Shown one piece after another: positions 1 through 9,405 of a DNA stretch of 64,000 nt. The notes beneath the pieces were generated by a model. That model was not told the origin of the DNA. It saw only the letters and a list, made by a program, of their open reading frames with translations, and ran no database searches. The stretch is taken from contig NZ_CP115396.1 of assembly GCF_027625995.1 (NCBI RefSeq), forward strand, positions 1,674,001 to 1,738,000. Direction: 5' to 3'. The position numbers were made by a program, and so were the translations under genes. Numbering within the stretch: the first letter of the stretch is position 1; each line of letters starts with the position of its first letter. This DNA comes from Hymenobacter yonginensis. Lineage in GTDB: Bacteria > Bacteroidota > Bacteroidia > Cytophagales > Hymenobacteraceae.

Positions 1-267
1 GAGTTCGTGGAGGGCTACCTGGCCAGCGGAGCCACCACCTTCATCTGCACCGATGTGAGCAAGGACGGCAAGCTCCAAGGCCCGTCACTGGCAACCTACA
101 CCGAACTGCGGGAGCAACTGCCCGCTGCCCGCCTCATTGCCAGCGGCGGCGTGACCACCATTGCTGACGTGGAGGCCCTGGCCGCCGTGGGCATGCACGG
201 GGCTATCATCGGCAAAGCCATCTACGAAGGCACCATCACGCTGGAGCAGCTGCAGCCCTGGCTATGA
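1..267 (+). CDS. hisA: HisA, C-terminal part (5' end outside window)
   Basis: This is the C-terminal third of phosphoribosylformimino-5-aminoimidazole carboxamide ribotide isomerase, the cytosolic TIM-barrel enzyme that isomerises ProFAR in histidine synthesis. The reading frame is open from base 1. The segment TDVSKDGKLQGPS matches the phosphate-binding and catalytic loop around the second catalytic Asp, and IASGGVTT and AIIGKAIYEG are the last two phosphate-binding strands of the barrel. It ends with a normal HisA C-terminus. hisF follows after 117 bases in the same direction, so both probably belong to one his operon. The N-terminal half cannot be seen. Confidence 0.93.
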   Translation, partial: EFVEGYLASGATTFICTDVSKDGKLQGPSLATYTELREQLPAARLIASGGVTTIADVEALAAVGMHGAIIGKAIYEGTITLEQLQPWL

Positions 268-384
268 TTTCGTTTTTAAGTTGTCAGTTGTTCGTTGCTT
301 GTCCACTCTCGATGTAGTCAGCCGGCAATAAATCATACAATCACTGACAACTGATAACGAACAACTAACAACTAAAAACCAAGC
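268..384. repeat. Imperfect inverted repeat between hisA and hisF
   Basis: The left arm (about 279-301) contains AGTTGTCAGTTGTTCGTTG and the right arm (about 344-373) contains ACTGACAACTGATAACGAAC followed by AACTAACAACT, which is close to its reverse complement. Each arm is built from a reiterated GTTGT or ACAAC unit. The transcript could fold into a long imperfect hairpin between the two his genes. The layout is like the CTCATCAC-type spacers elsewhere in the window, but the unit differs. Confidence 0.55.
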
Positions 385-1143
385 ATGCTAACCAAACGAA
401 TTATACCCTGCCTCGACGTGAAGGATGGGCGCACCGTGAAAGGGGTGCGCTTCGAGGGCCTGCGCGACGCCGGCGACCCGGTGGCCCTGGCCGCCCGCTA
501 CGCCCGCGAAGGGGCCGACGAGCTGGTGTTCCTCGATATCACCGCCACCAACCAGAAACGCGCCACGCTTGTGGCCCTGGTGCGCGACGTGGCCCGGGAG
601 CTGGACATTCCGTTCACCGTGGGCGGTGGCATCGGCACCGTATCCGATGTGGAGGCCCTGCTCATGAACGGAGCCGACAAAGTGAGCATTAACTCGGCTG
701 CTCTGGCCCGCCCTGAGCTGATTGACGAGCTGGCCGCCCGCTTCGGGTCCCAGTGCATTGTGGTGGCCGCCGATGCCCGCTACCACGACGCCGACGGCTG
801 GCAGATCTACACCCGGGCCGGTACCCACAACACCGGCCGCGACGCGGTGCAGTGGTGCCGGGAAGCCGCCGAGCGGGGCGCGGGTGAAATCCTGCTGACC
901 TCCATGAGCAACGACGGCACCAAGGACGGCTTTGCGCTTGACATCACCGGGGCCGTAAGCCGGGCCGTAACCATTCCGGTGGTAGCCTCGGGCGGCGCGG
1001 GCTCCAAGCAGGACTTCACCAACGTGTTCCAGCAGGCCCACGCCGATGCCGGCCTCGCCGCCAGCATCTTCCACTTCGGCGAAATCGGTATCCGCGAGCT
1101 GAAAGAACACCTGCGCCAGGACGGCATTGCCGTGCGGCTGTAA
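385..1143 (+). CDS. hisF: Imidazole glycerol phosphate synthase subunit HisF
   Basis: This is the cyclase subunit of the HisFH complex. It converts PRFAR plus ammonia from HisH into IGP and AICAR. At 252 residues it has the usual length. It begins [16 protein letters not shown], carrying the catalytic Asp of the first strand, and holds the phosphate loops VGGGIGT (about residues 80-86) and VVASGGAGS (about 220-228). The second catalytic Asp lies in SNDGTKDGF. The ATG at 385 gives the canonical family N-terminus. hisH is not between hisA and hisF here and is presumably upstream of the window. hisIE follows downstream in the same direction. Confidence 0.97.
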   Translation: MLTKRIIPCLDVKDGRTVKGVRFEGLRDAGDPVALAARYAREGADELVFLDITATNQKRATLVALVRDVARELDIPFTVGGGIGTVSDVEALLMNGADKVSINSAALARPELIDELAARFGSQCIVVAADARYHDADGWQIYTRAGTHNTGRDAVQWCREAAERGAGEILLTSMSNDGTKDGFALDITGAVSRAVTIPVVASGGAGSKQDFTNVFQQAHADAGLAASIFHFGEIGIRELKEHLRQDGIAVRL

Positions 1144-1146
1144 TTT

Positions 1147-1266
1147 TTGAGTGATGAGGTGATGGGGTGAATAGTGATGAGGTAGCTCGTCAATCTGTTT
1201 TACTTCTACATCAATGTCGGAATTCTGACGCCTTACCTCATCACCTCTTCACCTCATTACTTAGAA
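1147..1266. repeat. Decamer-rich inverted repeat (GTGATGAGGT / ACCTCATCAC) between hisF and hisIE
   Basis: Bases 1150-1185 carry GTGATGAGGTGATGGGGTG followed by AGTGATGAGGT. Bases 1231-1261 carry the complementary ACCTCATCACCTCTTCACCTC. The two arms are about 45 bases apart and would pair over most of their length in RNA. The same unit in the same left and right orientation recurs between pdxH and the DUF1015 gene at 56432-56634. The role is unknown; mRNA processing or termination between operon genes is possible. Confidence 0.7.
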
Positions 1267-1267
1267 T

Positions 1268-1906
1268 ATGAATTTTGCAAAAATGCCCGATGGGCTGATT
1301 CCGGTGATTGTGCAGGATGCCTACACGGGGCAGGTGCTGATGCTGGGCTACCAGAACGAGGAAGCGCAGCGCGTGACCCGCGAAACGGGTCGCGTGACGT
1401 TCTTCTCCCGCTCCAAGCAGCGCCTCTGGACCAAGGGCGAAACCTCCGGCAACTACCTCACCGTGGTAAGTGAGCACGAGGACTGCGACCAGGACGCCCT
1501 GCTTATCCTGGCCCGCCCCGACGGCCCCACCTGCCACCGGGGCACCACCAGCTGCTTTGAACAGCCCCAGCAGACGCGCTACCCGGCCCCGGCCGTTAGC
1601 TTCGTGGCGGAGCTGGAGCGCCTGGTGCAGCGCCGCCACCAGCACCCCGACGAAGACCCCAAGTCATACACCGCCTCGCTGTTCCGCAAGGGCATGCCCA
1701 AAATTGCCCAGAAAGTGGGAGAGGAGGCCGTAGAAACCGTCATCGACGCCGTGGGCGGCAACGTGGAAGGCCTGAAAGGCGAGGCCGCCGACCTGCTTTA
1801 CCATTTGTTGGTATTGCTGACGGCCTCCGGACTTTCCATGGAAGACGTGGTAGACGTGCTCAAGCAGCGCCACACCACCATTTCCGGCGGGGTGCGCCGG
1901 GAATAG
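1268..1906 (+). CDS. hisIE: HisIE, fused PRA-cyclohydrolase and PRA-pyrophosphohydrolase
   Basis: This bifunctional enzyme catalyses the second and third steps of histidine synthesis. The N-terminal HisI domain (about residues 1-115) has DCDQDALLI, which binds Mg, and CHRGTTSCF, which binds Zn. The C-terminal HisE domain (about 120-212) shows KVGEEAVETVIDA and the ending DLLYHLLVLL, typical of the MazG-like pyrophosphatase fold. At 212 residues the fusion has the usual length. It is the last his gene visible and is followed by a strong hairpin at 2018-2070, so it is probably the 3' end of the operon. Confidence 0.97.
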   Translation: MNFAKMPDGLIPVIVQDAYTGQVLMLGYQNEEAQRVTRETGRVTFFSRSKQRLWTKGETSGNYLTVVSEHEDCDQDALLILARPDGPTCHRGTTSCFEQPQQTRYPAPAVSFVAELERLVQRRHQHPDEDPKSYTASLFRKGMPKIAQKVGEEAVETVIDAVGGNVEGLKGEAADLLYHLLVLLTASGLSMEDVVDVLKQRHTTISGGVRRE

Positions 1907-2017
1907 GCAACGAAAGTTGCGGAAGTGACTCCGGTTTGGCGGTTCTCTCCGCTGTCGAATCGGAACCCCTCCCAACGGCCGCCGCATCGTTCGCAACTTG
2001 GGTTAACCAAACTCTTT

Positions 2018-2070
2018 AAATCGAAAAAGCCCCTTACCGACTTATAGTTGGTAAGGGGCTTTTTCGATTT
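2018..2070. terminator. Bidirectional terminator between hisIE and the next gene
   Basis: A near-perfect inverted repeat of 21 bases per arm, starting AAATCGAAAAAGCCCC on the left, flanks an 11-base loop. A-rich and T-rich runs at the outer parts of the arms let it work on both strands. It lies between the convergent hisIE and the minus-strand gene ending at 2082. Confidence 0.9.
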
Positions 2071-2081
2071 ACGGAGGTTAT

Positions 2082-3110
2082 CTACTTGTTAGACAGATTC
2101 TTCCTGATTTTTTCCAGTAGGATCCGGACAATCTCCAGGTCGTCCACGTCTTGAATGCTCAGTTGGGTGTCCAGACCCGGCCCGGCAATGTGAATGAGGT
2201 AGCCCTCAGTGGGCGGGGCCACCGTCGGTTCGGATACTCGGGGAGAAGCCAGCGGGGCTGCCCGGGGCGTCGGCGCGGATAGGGGCTCAGGCGGGGTGGA
2301 AGCGGCCGGAAGTATAACAGGAGGTACAACTGCTGCTTCCGGGGAATACTGTGTGGCCGGAGTGGGAGTTGTCCGGTTTAAACCAAACAGGGCTGACACC
2401 GGGTCCGAGTCCATTGCAGCGTCTGTGAGCGACTCAGAGGGCGCAGACGGTACAAGACTCGTCTCAAAGAATGTGCTGTCTGTAGCGTAGCGCTCTGTAG
2501 GGTCTAAACGGGAGTCCTGGGAATATGCTACGGCAGGAGAGGAGGAAGATGCGCCGGGAGCGTCTGAAGCTTTGAACAGATTCAGCGGCATCTCGCCACT
2601 GGCAAGCTCGCGGCGCGGTCCCTGTTGTGCAGCCAGCTGGTCGATGTCGGCCATTACGTTGCGCTCATCCAGAATCCCGGCCATGCGGGCGCCATCTACA
2701 AATGCCTTGGCTACATTCTGCGCATTAATTTCTTCTACTCCAAACTCCCGGATCAGCATGATGTCAAACATCTGCACGGGGAGCTCCTTGTTTCTGAATT
2801 TGCGACTTATCTGGGAGAACAGTGGTGGATGCAGGAAAGCTTCGCGGTGGTAAAGCAATTCCTCCTGCTTATCGTACGCGTGCTTGATGCGGCGAAACAG
2901 ATTCGTGGTGGTGAGTAACTCTCTTTTGCTGGTAAGCAGACCAAACTTCACCGCTGAACCCAGGATAGCTTTAAAGGAGCCACTAACCTTGCGATTGAGT
3001 TTACGGGCGCAAGCTTCGATAGAACACTTACCACCTGTATCATAAACTACTTCTGCTACTTCCCAGGCGCCAGCATAGGAAGTTCTAGGATAGTCTATAG
3101 TCTTTGGCAT
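2082..3110 (-). CDS. Unknown protein with winged-helix-like N-terminus and Pro/Ser-rich middle
   Basis: The first 160 residues look like one globular helical domain with a winged-helix-like start (SIEACARKLNRKVSG, then AILGSAVKFGLLTS). The layout resembles DUF5343-type proteins, but I cannot confirm the family. Residues about 175-300 are rich in Pro, Ala and Ser and probably disordered. The last 40 residues again look folded and end in a charged helix. I chose the ATG at 3110 (MPKTIDYPRT) because the earlier starts give a sequence with no domain character. The AT-rich, 10-bp-phased repeat at 3181-3240 lies upstream and could hold its promoter or operator. The function is unknown. Confidence 0.7.
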   Translation of the reverse strand: MPKTIDYPRTSYAGAWEVAEVVYDTGGKCSIEACARKLNRKVSGSFKAILGSAVKFGLLTSKRELLTTTNLFRRIKHAYDKQEELLYHREAFLHPPLFSQISRKFRNKELPVQMFDIMLIREFGVEEINAQNVAKAFVDGARMAGILDERNVMADIDQLAAQQGPRRELASGEMPLNLFKASDAPGASSSSPAVAYSQDSRLDPTERYATDSTFFETSLVPSAPSESLTDAAMDSDPVSALFGLNRTTPTPATQYSPEAAVVPPVILPAASTPPEPLSAPTPRAAPLASPRVSEPTVAPPTEGYLIHIAGPGLDTQLSIQDVDDLEIVRILLEKIRKNLSNK

Positions 3111-3180
3111 ATAACAGGTTGGTTGAAGTGGTGAAACAGTACGTAAATATAAGGGCATAAAAGTGAGTTGCAAGTAGTAA

Positions 3181-3240
3181 AAAGCATATAAAAGTCAATA
3201 AAAGTAATACTTATTTATACTTTATTTACTTTTATTTACT
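3181..3240. repeat. AT-rich array of six 10-base units in opposing orientation
   Basis: Read in blocks of ten, the sequence is AAAGCATATA, AAAGTCAATA, AAAGTAATAC, TTATTTATAC and TTTATTTACT twice. The first three units are roughly the reverse complement of the last three, so the block is dyad-symmetric with a helical-turn period. It lies 71 bases upstream of the gene starting at 3110 (minus strand). It could be curved promoter DNA or an operator. Confidence 0.55.
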
Positions 3241-4370
3241 ATTCCGATTTTTACACATTATAAATGCCCTCAATCTGGCTATTACCTTAATAGGAACAAC
3301 AGTCCATATACCTGTAATTTATATACTACACTAATGCAAGAAGGGGCGGGGCCTTGCAAGATCCTGCATTAGGACTTCATATCGATCCTTACTAGAGCAC
3401 TCATAGAGTTCGTTCCCGGCCCGTGACAATTTCGCCTATCACTGAACTGACTCCTAGACAAGTGCTAATATGCTTAAGCACGACATGCCCGTGCAAATGC
3501 CTGAACAAACAGGATAGTTTGCACACACTGAATAGGAGAGAAGTACCAGAAGAATCACCTGGGTAGGGTAGAGGCTCATTTTCTTTATCAATGAGCCATG
3601 CTCACTATAAGGAATACCAAGCTTACCCAACGAATCCTCAAATGCTACTGAGCTTCGACAGCAGCTGGAGCCAGGACCAATTCGGCGACGGTAGTTTGAA
3701 ACCATGAATCCATTGGCTGGTAGTAGATTGTAATGGCGTGCGCAACTTCACACCGCCCATGGTTCGTCTTGCACGTACAATCTGCGCATATACAGTTCAA
3801 ACATTCCTAACCAAGTCCAGGCCAACAGTTACAGCCAGTCGCTAAGTAATTGCCGCGCCGGCCAGCGTCCAGGCTAGGCACAACTAAGAGCGTATCACGT
3901 GGTGAATCATCTTGGCTCTGATAGTCTCATTTTTATCGTCCGCTATGACACGGCCGCAGCCGCGGGCTCAACTGTAGCTAATCGCCGCCAGATGACGAAC
4001 CTTTTAACGCTCCAGTAACTGAGTGCCAATGGGCAACAGGCGTACACTGATGCTTGCGGACGGATGCTCCAGAAACCAAGCAGCTGCCGGGCCACTAGAC
4101 GGGCCACTAGATCCGTGAACGATTAGAGCCATAAGGTGCCAACGACGAAGCCCCAACTATAAAGAAAGGCCTCAGCTGCGTCTCTACATCACTAACAGCT
4201 TCCGCAGTACACGAGCAAACAGATTCATGTTGTCTTGCCCGTACATCAGGCGTGCAAAGCCCGCCGTTAATCTTCTACTAAGCTCAGACATGACAAGCCA
4301 TAGCCGCTAGAAACCGGCATCGAAAGAACAAAACCTGTTTGTCTTATAATTTATATTATGTTAAGCGGTG
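3241..4370. other. Gene-free stretch of lower GC content
   Basis: No convincing reading frame, tRNA or conserved motif was found in about 1.1 kb. One sampled line (3781-3840) has 28 G or C in 60 bases, well below neighbouring coding DNA. The only longer open frame (3454-3705, minus) encodes 83 residues of unlikely composition and is not accepted. It may be decayed DNA or hold an untranslated RNA. Confidence 0.5.
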
Positions 4371-4407
4371 TTTTTAAAAATCATCCCGACTGTATGCCGG
4401 GATGATT
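4371..4407 (-). terminator. Terminator of the TPR gene
   Basis: On the minus strand a 10-base perfect stem (AATCATCCCG with CGGGATGATT, loop of 9) is followed at once by TTTAAAAAC. It lies about 30 bases after the stop codon of the TPR gene. Confidence 0.8.
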
Positions 4408-4437
4408 TCGGGGGCTTCCCTACTGCTGCAGGTGAAG

Positions 4438-5580
4438 CTATTTCTTCAACGCGTCAAGCTTGGCGTTCATACGCTCGGCATCGGCATTACGGCCGAGCTT
4501 GGTATATACTTTGCCCAGCGACGAAATAGTGGCGCGGTCTTCTGGCTGAGCAGCCAGCGCTTTTTCGAAGTAAGGCAGCGCTTCAGCGAAATACTTCTTG
4601 CCATCAGCTTCGAACTTCTTACCACTCTTGTTATAAGTGGCAAGATCCATCTTGCTGGCCTTAGTGTACAGGTCCGCCGCCTTGTTATAATTGTATACGC
4701 CCAGGTTGAAGTTGGCGTCGAAGTTGGTTGGCTCTGCTTCTACGGCCTGGCGATACGCTTTCAGGGCTTCTTCGGGCTGCTTGGCCTGGTCCAGCAACGA
4801 ACCTTTAACAGCGTACAGGTTGGCGTTTTTCGGGTCGGCGGCAATGGCTTTGTCGATTTTAGCCAGCGCTTCCTTGCCACGGCCGGCGCTCAGATCGGCG
4901 TTCAAGTCTTCGAGCATGAAGCCCTTGTTGTTGGGATACGCCTGTAGCGCCTGCTGAATTACTTTCGCTGCTTCAGCTTCGTTCTTTTCCTGGCGCGCAA
5001 TCTGCAACATGCGGCCGTACATCTGCGGCGACTTGTAGTTCATGGCAATCAGCTGGCCATACGTAGACTTTGCGGTGGCAAAATCGTTTTTGGCTTCCGC
5101 GGCGTAGGCCGAGTACAGATAAGCCGTGGTATCCTGCGGACGGATCTGCTGGGCCATCTGGTACGACTTGATAGCTCCGTCGTAGTCCTTGCCATTGTAG
5201 CTTTCCACGCCGGCGTTCAGCGCCATGCCATACAGGTTGTCGAGTTTAGCGGTGGCCTGCTTGCCGTACTCACCGTCTTTGCCTTCCAGCTCGATGGTTT
5301 TCTTGTACGACTCAAACGCCGTGCGCGTGCCTTCACCGGCGCCCAGCGACTTACCGTAAATGGGGCTGGCCGCCATCGCCTCATAGATTTCACCCCGCGT
5401 GTACCAGGTTTTGGCCTTGGTGGAGGTCTTCTCATTGAGAACTGCTTTGTCGATATCGGTGCGGGCTTTGTCAAGCAGGCCCTGGCGCTGGTTCAGAATG
5501 GCGTTGGTAACGGCCGAAGTCTGAGCCGAAGCGGAAGTCAGTGCCGCCGCAGCGACAAGCGTCAGAAGGATCTTCTTCAT
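4438..5580 (-). CDS. Exported tetratricopeptide-repeat protein
   Basis: The 380-residue protein starts with a classic signal peptide (MKKILLTLVAAAALTSASAQ), so it is expected in the periplasm or attached to the envelope. The rest is almost entirely TPR helices: repeats with the W-A/G-Y-A spacing pattern appear from about residue 30 to the end, for example AIKSYQMAQQIRPQ, ALAKIDKAIAADPKNANLY and ALKAYRQAVEAEPTN. TPR arrays bind other proteins, and the partner is unknown. I chose the ATG at 5580 because it begins the signal peptide directly. gyrA ends 155 bases upstream, and a hairpin at 5690-5717 separates the two genes. Confidence 0.85.
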   Translation of the reverse strand: MKKILLTLVAAAALTSASAQTSAVTNAILNQRQGLLDKARTDIDKAVLNEKTSTKAKTWYTRGEIYEAMAASPIYGKSLGAGEGTRTAFESYKKTIELEGKDGEYGKQATAKLDNLYGMALNAGVESYNGKDYDGAIKSYQMAQQIRPQDTTAYLYSAYAAEAKNDFATAKSTYGQLIAMNYKSPQMYGRMLQIARQEKNEAEAAKVIQQALQAYPNNKGFMLEDLNADLSAGRGKEALAKIDKAIAADPKNANLYAVKGSLLDQAKQPEEALKAYRQAVEAEPTNFDANFNLGVYNYNKAADLYTKASKMDLATYNKSGKKFEADGKKYFAEALPYFEKALAAQPEDRATISSLGKVYTKLGRNADAERMNAKLDALKK

Positions 5581-5689
5581 AGGGAGGTTTTTCTGAAGAA
5601 TGGTCAAAAGGAAAAAGAAAAGAAAATTTCAGGGGAAACGGGGAAACAGCGCCCGAAGTTCAGTGCTGCCCCGCGCCGGGTTGGAAAGC

Positions 5690-5717
5690 AAGAGGCTGGT
5701 CGTGAAACCAGCCTCTT
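5690..5717. terminator. Hairpin after gyrA
   Basis: AAGAGGCTGGT pairs perfectly with ACCAGCCTCTT across a 6-base loop. It lies just downstream of the gyrA stop codon (minus strand). The T-run after it is weak, so termination may be incomplete. Confidence 0.6.
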
Positions 5718-5735
5718 CCCTCCTTTTGCGCAAAG

Positions 5736-8297
5736 CTATTCGGTCGGCACCGAATCTGCATCGTCAGCAGCTTCCGGCTCGGCCGCCACATCGGCTACTT
5801 CTACCGCCGACGTCAGGCCTTCGCCGGTAAGTGCATCCAGCTCAGCTTCTTTTTCTTCCTCGGCCGCGACTTTCGCCACCGAAGAAATTTCATCACCCTC
5901 GTTGATTTTCAGCAGCCGCACGCCCTGGGTGGCCCGGCCGATGATACGCAAATCAGCCACCCGCAGGCGGATGGTGAGGCCCGATTTGTTGATAATCATC
6001 AGGTCGTCGGTGTCGTTGACGTCCTTGATGGCAACCAGCGCACCGGTTTTCTCGGTGATTTTCATGGCCTGCACCCCTTTACCACCGCGGTTGGTGATGC
6101 GGTACTCTTCCAGCTCAGAGCGTTTGCCATAGCCGTTCTCCGAAACCACCAGCAGCTCCTGCGTGGGGTCCGAAACGCAGACCATGCCTACTACCCGGTC
6201 GGCATCCGAAGCCAGCGTGATGCCGCGCACCCCGGCAGCCGTGCGGCCCATGGAGCGCACTTTGCCTTCGGGGAAACGGACGGCACGGCCGGAACGCAGC
6301 GCCACCACAATTTCGGAGTTACCGTTGGTCAGGCGCACGTCGAGCAGCCGGTCGCCCTCATTGATGGTAATGGCGTTGATACCGGCCGTCCGTGGACGCG
6401 AATAGGCTTCCAGCGGGGTCTTCTTCACCGTACCCTGCTCGGTGCAGAACATCAGGTAAGTGTTTTCCAGGTAGTCCGGGTCGCGGAGGCCGCGCACGTT
6501 CAGCACGGAGCGCACCGAATCTTCGCGCGGAATCTCAATCAGGTTCTGGATAGGCCGACCTTTGGCGCCTTTGCCACCTTCAGGCACTTCGTACACCTTC
6601 AGCCAGAACACCCGGCCCAGCTCCGTGAAGAACAGTAGGTACTCGTGGGTGGTGGCTACGAACAAGTGCTCAGTGAAGTCATCCTGCTTGGAGCCGGCGC
6701 CCCGGGCACCTACCCCACCGCGGCCCTGCGCCCGGTACTCGGCCAGCGGGGTACGCTTGATGTAGCCGTCGTTGGAGATGGTAATCACCATGCTCTCGTC
6801 CGCAATCATGTCTTCCATCGAGAAGTCGCCACCGGCGTACTCAATGGCCGTGCGGCGCTTGTCGCCGTACCGCTCCCGAATATCGATCAGCTCGTCCTTG
6901 ATGATCTGGCGCTGCAGCTCCTCGGAAGCCAGCACCGACTTCAGGTAATCAACCAGCTTCATCAGCTCGTCGTACTCCTGCACAATCTTGTCGCGCTCCA
7001 GACCGGTGAGGCGCTGCAGGCGCATGTCCAAGATGGCGCGGGCCTGCACCTCGCTCAGCGAGAACCGCTCGATCAGCTGGCCGCGGGCCACTTCGCCGTC
7101 GCGGGAGCCCCGGATCAGGGCAATCACCTCGTCGAGGTGGTCGAGGGCAATGAGCAGGCCTTCCAGGATGTGGGCGCGCTTCTGGGCTTCGGCAAGCTCG
7201 TAGCGCGTGCGGCGCACCACCACGTCGGCGCGGTGCTCCACGAAGTAGTGGATCAGCTCCTTGAGGTTGAGCGTCATCGGACGCCCTTTCACCAGGCACA
7301 CGTTGTTGACACCGAACGACGACTGCAGCTGCGTGTAGCGGTAGAGCTGGTTGAGCACCACATTGGGCATGGCATCGCGCTTCAGATCGTAGACGATACG
7401 CATCCCGTCGCGGTCGGACTCATCGCGCAGGTCGGCGATGCCTTCGATCTTCTTCTCGTTGATGAGGGCCGCCGTTTTCTCGATCATCGACGCCTTGTTC
7501 ACCATGTAGGGAATTTCGGTGATGATGATCTGCTCCTTGCCGCTGGGCAGGGTTTCGAAGTGCGCCTTGGCCCGCACCACAATGCGGCCACGGCCGGTTT
7601 CGAAGGCCTGCTTCACGCCTTCGTAGCCGTAGATGGTGCCGCCGGTCGGGAAGTCGGGCGCCAGCACGTGCTCCATGAGCTCGGCCACGGTGATGTCCGT
7701 GTTGTCGAGGTAGGCAATGATGCCGCTCACCACTTCGGTGAGGTTGTGCGGGGCCATGTTGGTGGCCATGCCCACGGCAATGCCGGTGGTGCCGTTCACC
7801 AGCAGGTTCGGAAACTTGGCCGGCATCACGCTCGGCTCTTCCAGCGAGTCGTCGAAGTTGGGCTGGAAGTCAACGGTTTCCTTGTCCAGGTCGCCGAGCA
7901 ACTCGTCGGCGAGGCGCTTGAGACGGGCCTCGGTGTAGCGCATAGCCGCCGGCGAGTCGCCGTCGACGGAGCCGAAGTTACCCTGGCCATCCACGAGCGG
8001 GTAGCGCAGGCTCCAGTCCTGGGCCATGCGCACCATCGTGTCGTACACGGAGGAGTCGCCATGCGGGTGGTACTTACCCAGCACCTCGCCCACGATACGG
8101 GCTGATTTCTTGTAGGACTTATTGTAGGAGACGCCCAGCTCGCTCATGCCGTAGAGCACGCGCCGGTGCACGGGCTTGAGACCGTCGCGCACGTCGGGCA
8201 GGGCCCGGGAGATGATAACCGACATCGAGTAATCGATGTAGGCGCCGCGCATCTCGTCTTCGATGTTAATCGGAATGATTTTTTCGCCTTCCGCCAT
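5736..8297 (-). CDS. gyrA: DNA gyrase subunit A
   Basis: GyrA is the DNA-breaking and rejoining subunit of gyrase, which introduces negative supercoils. The 853 residues cover the winged-helix and tower region and the C-terminal beta-pinwheel. The active-site Tyr lies in [10 protein letters not shown] (about residue 120). The quinolone region reads [12 protein letters not shown], with the Ser and Asp of the wild-type susceptible form both present. A GyrA-box-like motif, NRGGKG, occurs in the pinwheel, which supports gyrase over topoisomerase IV. The C-terminus is an acidic tail typical of Bacteroidota GyrA. The gene stands alone; gyrB is not adjacent. Confidence 0.97.
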   Translation of the reverse strand: MAEGEKIIPINIEDEMRGAYIDYSMSVIISRALPDVRDGLKPVHRRVLYGMSELGVSYNKSYKKSARIVGEVLGKYHPHGDSSVYDTMVRMAQDWSLRYPLVDGQGNFGSVDGDSPAAMRYTEARLKRLADELLGDLDKETVDFQPNFDDSLEEPSVMPAKFPNLLVNGTTGIAVGMATNMAPHNLTEVVSGIIAYLDNTDITVAELMEHVLAPDFPTGGTIYGYEGVKQAFETGRGRIVVRAKAHFETLPSGKEQIIITEIPYMVNKASMIEKTAALINEKKIEGIADLRDESDRDGMRIVYDLKRDAMPNVVLNQLYRYTQLQSSFGVNNVCLVKGRPMTLNLKELIHYFVEHRADVVVRRTRYELAEAQKRAHILEGLLIALDHLDEVIALIRGSRDGEVARGQLIERFSLSEVQARAILDMRLQRLTGLERDKIVQEYDELMKLVDYLKSVLASEELQRQIIKDELIDIRERYGDKRRTAIEYAGGDFSMEDMIADESMVITISNDGYIKRTPLAEYRAQGRGGVGARGAGSKQDDFTEHLFVATTHEYLLFFTELGRVFWLKVYEVPEGGKGAKGRPIQNLIEIPREDSVRSVLNVRGLRDPDYLENTYLMFCTEQGTVKKTPLEAYSRPRTAGINAITINEGDRLLDVRLTNGNSEIVVALRSGRAVRFPEGKVRSMGRTAAGVRGITLASDADRVVGMVCVSDPTQELLVVSENGYGKRSELEEYRITNRGGKGVQAMKITEKTGALVAIKDVNDTDDLMIINKSGLTIRLRVADLRIIGRATQGVRLLKINEGDEISSVAKVAAEEEKEAELDALTGEGLTSAVEVADVAAEPEAADDADSVPTE

Positions 8298-8421
8298 AGG
8301 GAGAACTTAGTCGGCCGGCTGCGCCCTGAAGGGCCGCGCCGGCACTGTGAATGAAGGGTGCGTTAAGCCTGCAAGATAGGCAAAAAAGGCCGTTTTTCCA
8401 ACGTCTGGCCGCGCTTCTCCC

Positions 8422-8664
8422 CTACTTCAGTGACTTACTTTTGTCAGCTTTGTGCTTGCCGGCCTTGGGGTTGTATGTCTTGATTTTTTCGCCGATGGCC
8501 GGGTTCTGCTTCTTCAGCAAGGGCTGCCCCCGGTACTTGACGCCATCGTGAAAATGCACCTTGCGCGTGTGGCAGGAATTGATGGGGCAGGTACGGCAGG
8601 ACGCGGCCAGCAGCAGCACTAGCGCCGGCACCAGCAAACGGAGATAAAACGAGCGGAATGTCAT
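8422..8664 (-). CDS. Small lipoprotein of unknown function
   Basis: The 80-residue product has an N-terminal hydrophobic stretch ending in the lipobox-like LLAASC, so it is probably lipidated and membrane-anchored. The mature part has the motif CPINSCHTRKVHFHDG followed by a basic tail (KKQNPAIGEKIKTYNPKAGK). I recall similar short Cys- and His-containing lipoproteins in Cytophagales but know of no function. The pattern of closely spaced Cys and His could bind a metal. The gene lies between gyrA and an HD hydrolase, both on the same strand. Confidence 0.7.
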   Translation of the reverse strand: MTFRSFYLRLLVPALVLLLAASCRTCPINSCHTRKVHFHDGVKYRGQPLLKKQNPAIGEKIKTYNPKAGKHKADKSKSLK

Positions 8665-8745
8665 GCGGCAAAGATGGCAGTTTCTGGTTGTCCGGGACGG
8701 CGCGGGCTTCTACACCGCCGTGCACCCGACTGAAGGCAGGATGCT

Positions 8746-9405
8746 TTAACCCAGATCCTGACCTTCCCATTCGCGCAGAAACTGCGTCAGGAAGGTTTCC
8801 ATGAAGGCATGGCGCTGCTCGGCTACACGGCGGGCCGCGGGCGTATTGAGCCGCTCCCGCAGGTGCAGCAGCTTCTCGTAGAAATGGTTGATGGTGGGGG
8901 CCACGTTCTGCTTGTAGCTGGCAAACGAGGCGTGCTGCACCGGCGGCACCGTGGGGTCGTGCAGCGGCCGGCCCTTGTGGCCACCGTAGGCAAAGGCCCG
9001 GGCCACCCCAATAGCCCCGATGGCGTCGAGACGGTCGGCGTCCTGCACCAGCGCGCCTTCAATGGTGCTCATGGGCGTAGGTACGCTAAGGCCTTTGAAG
9101 CTGACTTCGCGGATAATGGTTTCCACGGCCTGAATAACGCTTTCGGGCGCGTGCTGGCTCTCCAGCCAGGCCCGGGCGGCCCGGGGACCGGCTTCTTCGT
9201 CGCCGTCGTGAAACTTCCAGTCGGCTACATCGTGCAGCAGCGCGCCCAGCTCGGTGTGCAGTGGGTTGGCTTCCGGAGTGTCCTGGACCAGGGCCCGGGC
9301 CACCTGCCACACTCGGCGGATATGCTCCCAGTCGTGCCCGGAACCTTCGTATAAGAACTTTTCCCGAACGAAGTCGGCAGTACGGCTGATGAGGGCAGTT
9401 TCCAA
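8746..9405 (-). CDS. HD-domain phosphohydrolase
   Basis: The 219-residue protein has the full HD metal-site pattern: GHDWEHIRRVW (first His), LLHDVADWK (the HD pair) and QDADRLDAIG (last Asp). It resembles the YedJ family of small HD hydrolases, whose members act on nucleotides or other phosphate esters; the substrate here is unknown. It is cytosolic, with no signal peptide. The ATG at 9405 lies directly before the first helix of the fold. It may be cotranscribed with the small lipoprotein and gyrA, which are on the same strand. Confidence 0.88.
   Translation of the reverse strand: METALISRTADFVREKFLYEGSGHDWEHIRRVWQVARALVQDTPEANPLHTELGALLHDVADWKFHDGDEEAGPRAARAWLESQHAPESVIQAVETIIREVSFKGLSVPTPMSTIEGALVQDADRLDAIGAIGVARAFAYGGHKGRPLHDPTVPPVQHASFASYKQNVAPTINHFYEKLLHLRERLNTPAARRVAEQRHAFMETFLTQFLREWEGQDLG

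Noticed and set aside
3454-3705. An 83-codon minus-strand frame in the gene-free stretch
   Set aside because: Composition and order of residues do not look like a protein, and nothing around supports it.
6645-8105. A 486-codon plus-strand frame
   Set aside because: Shadow of gyrA caused by codon bias.
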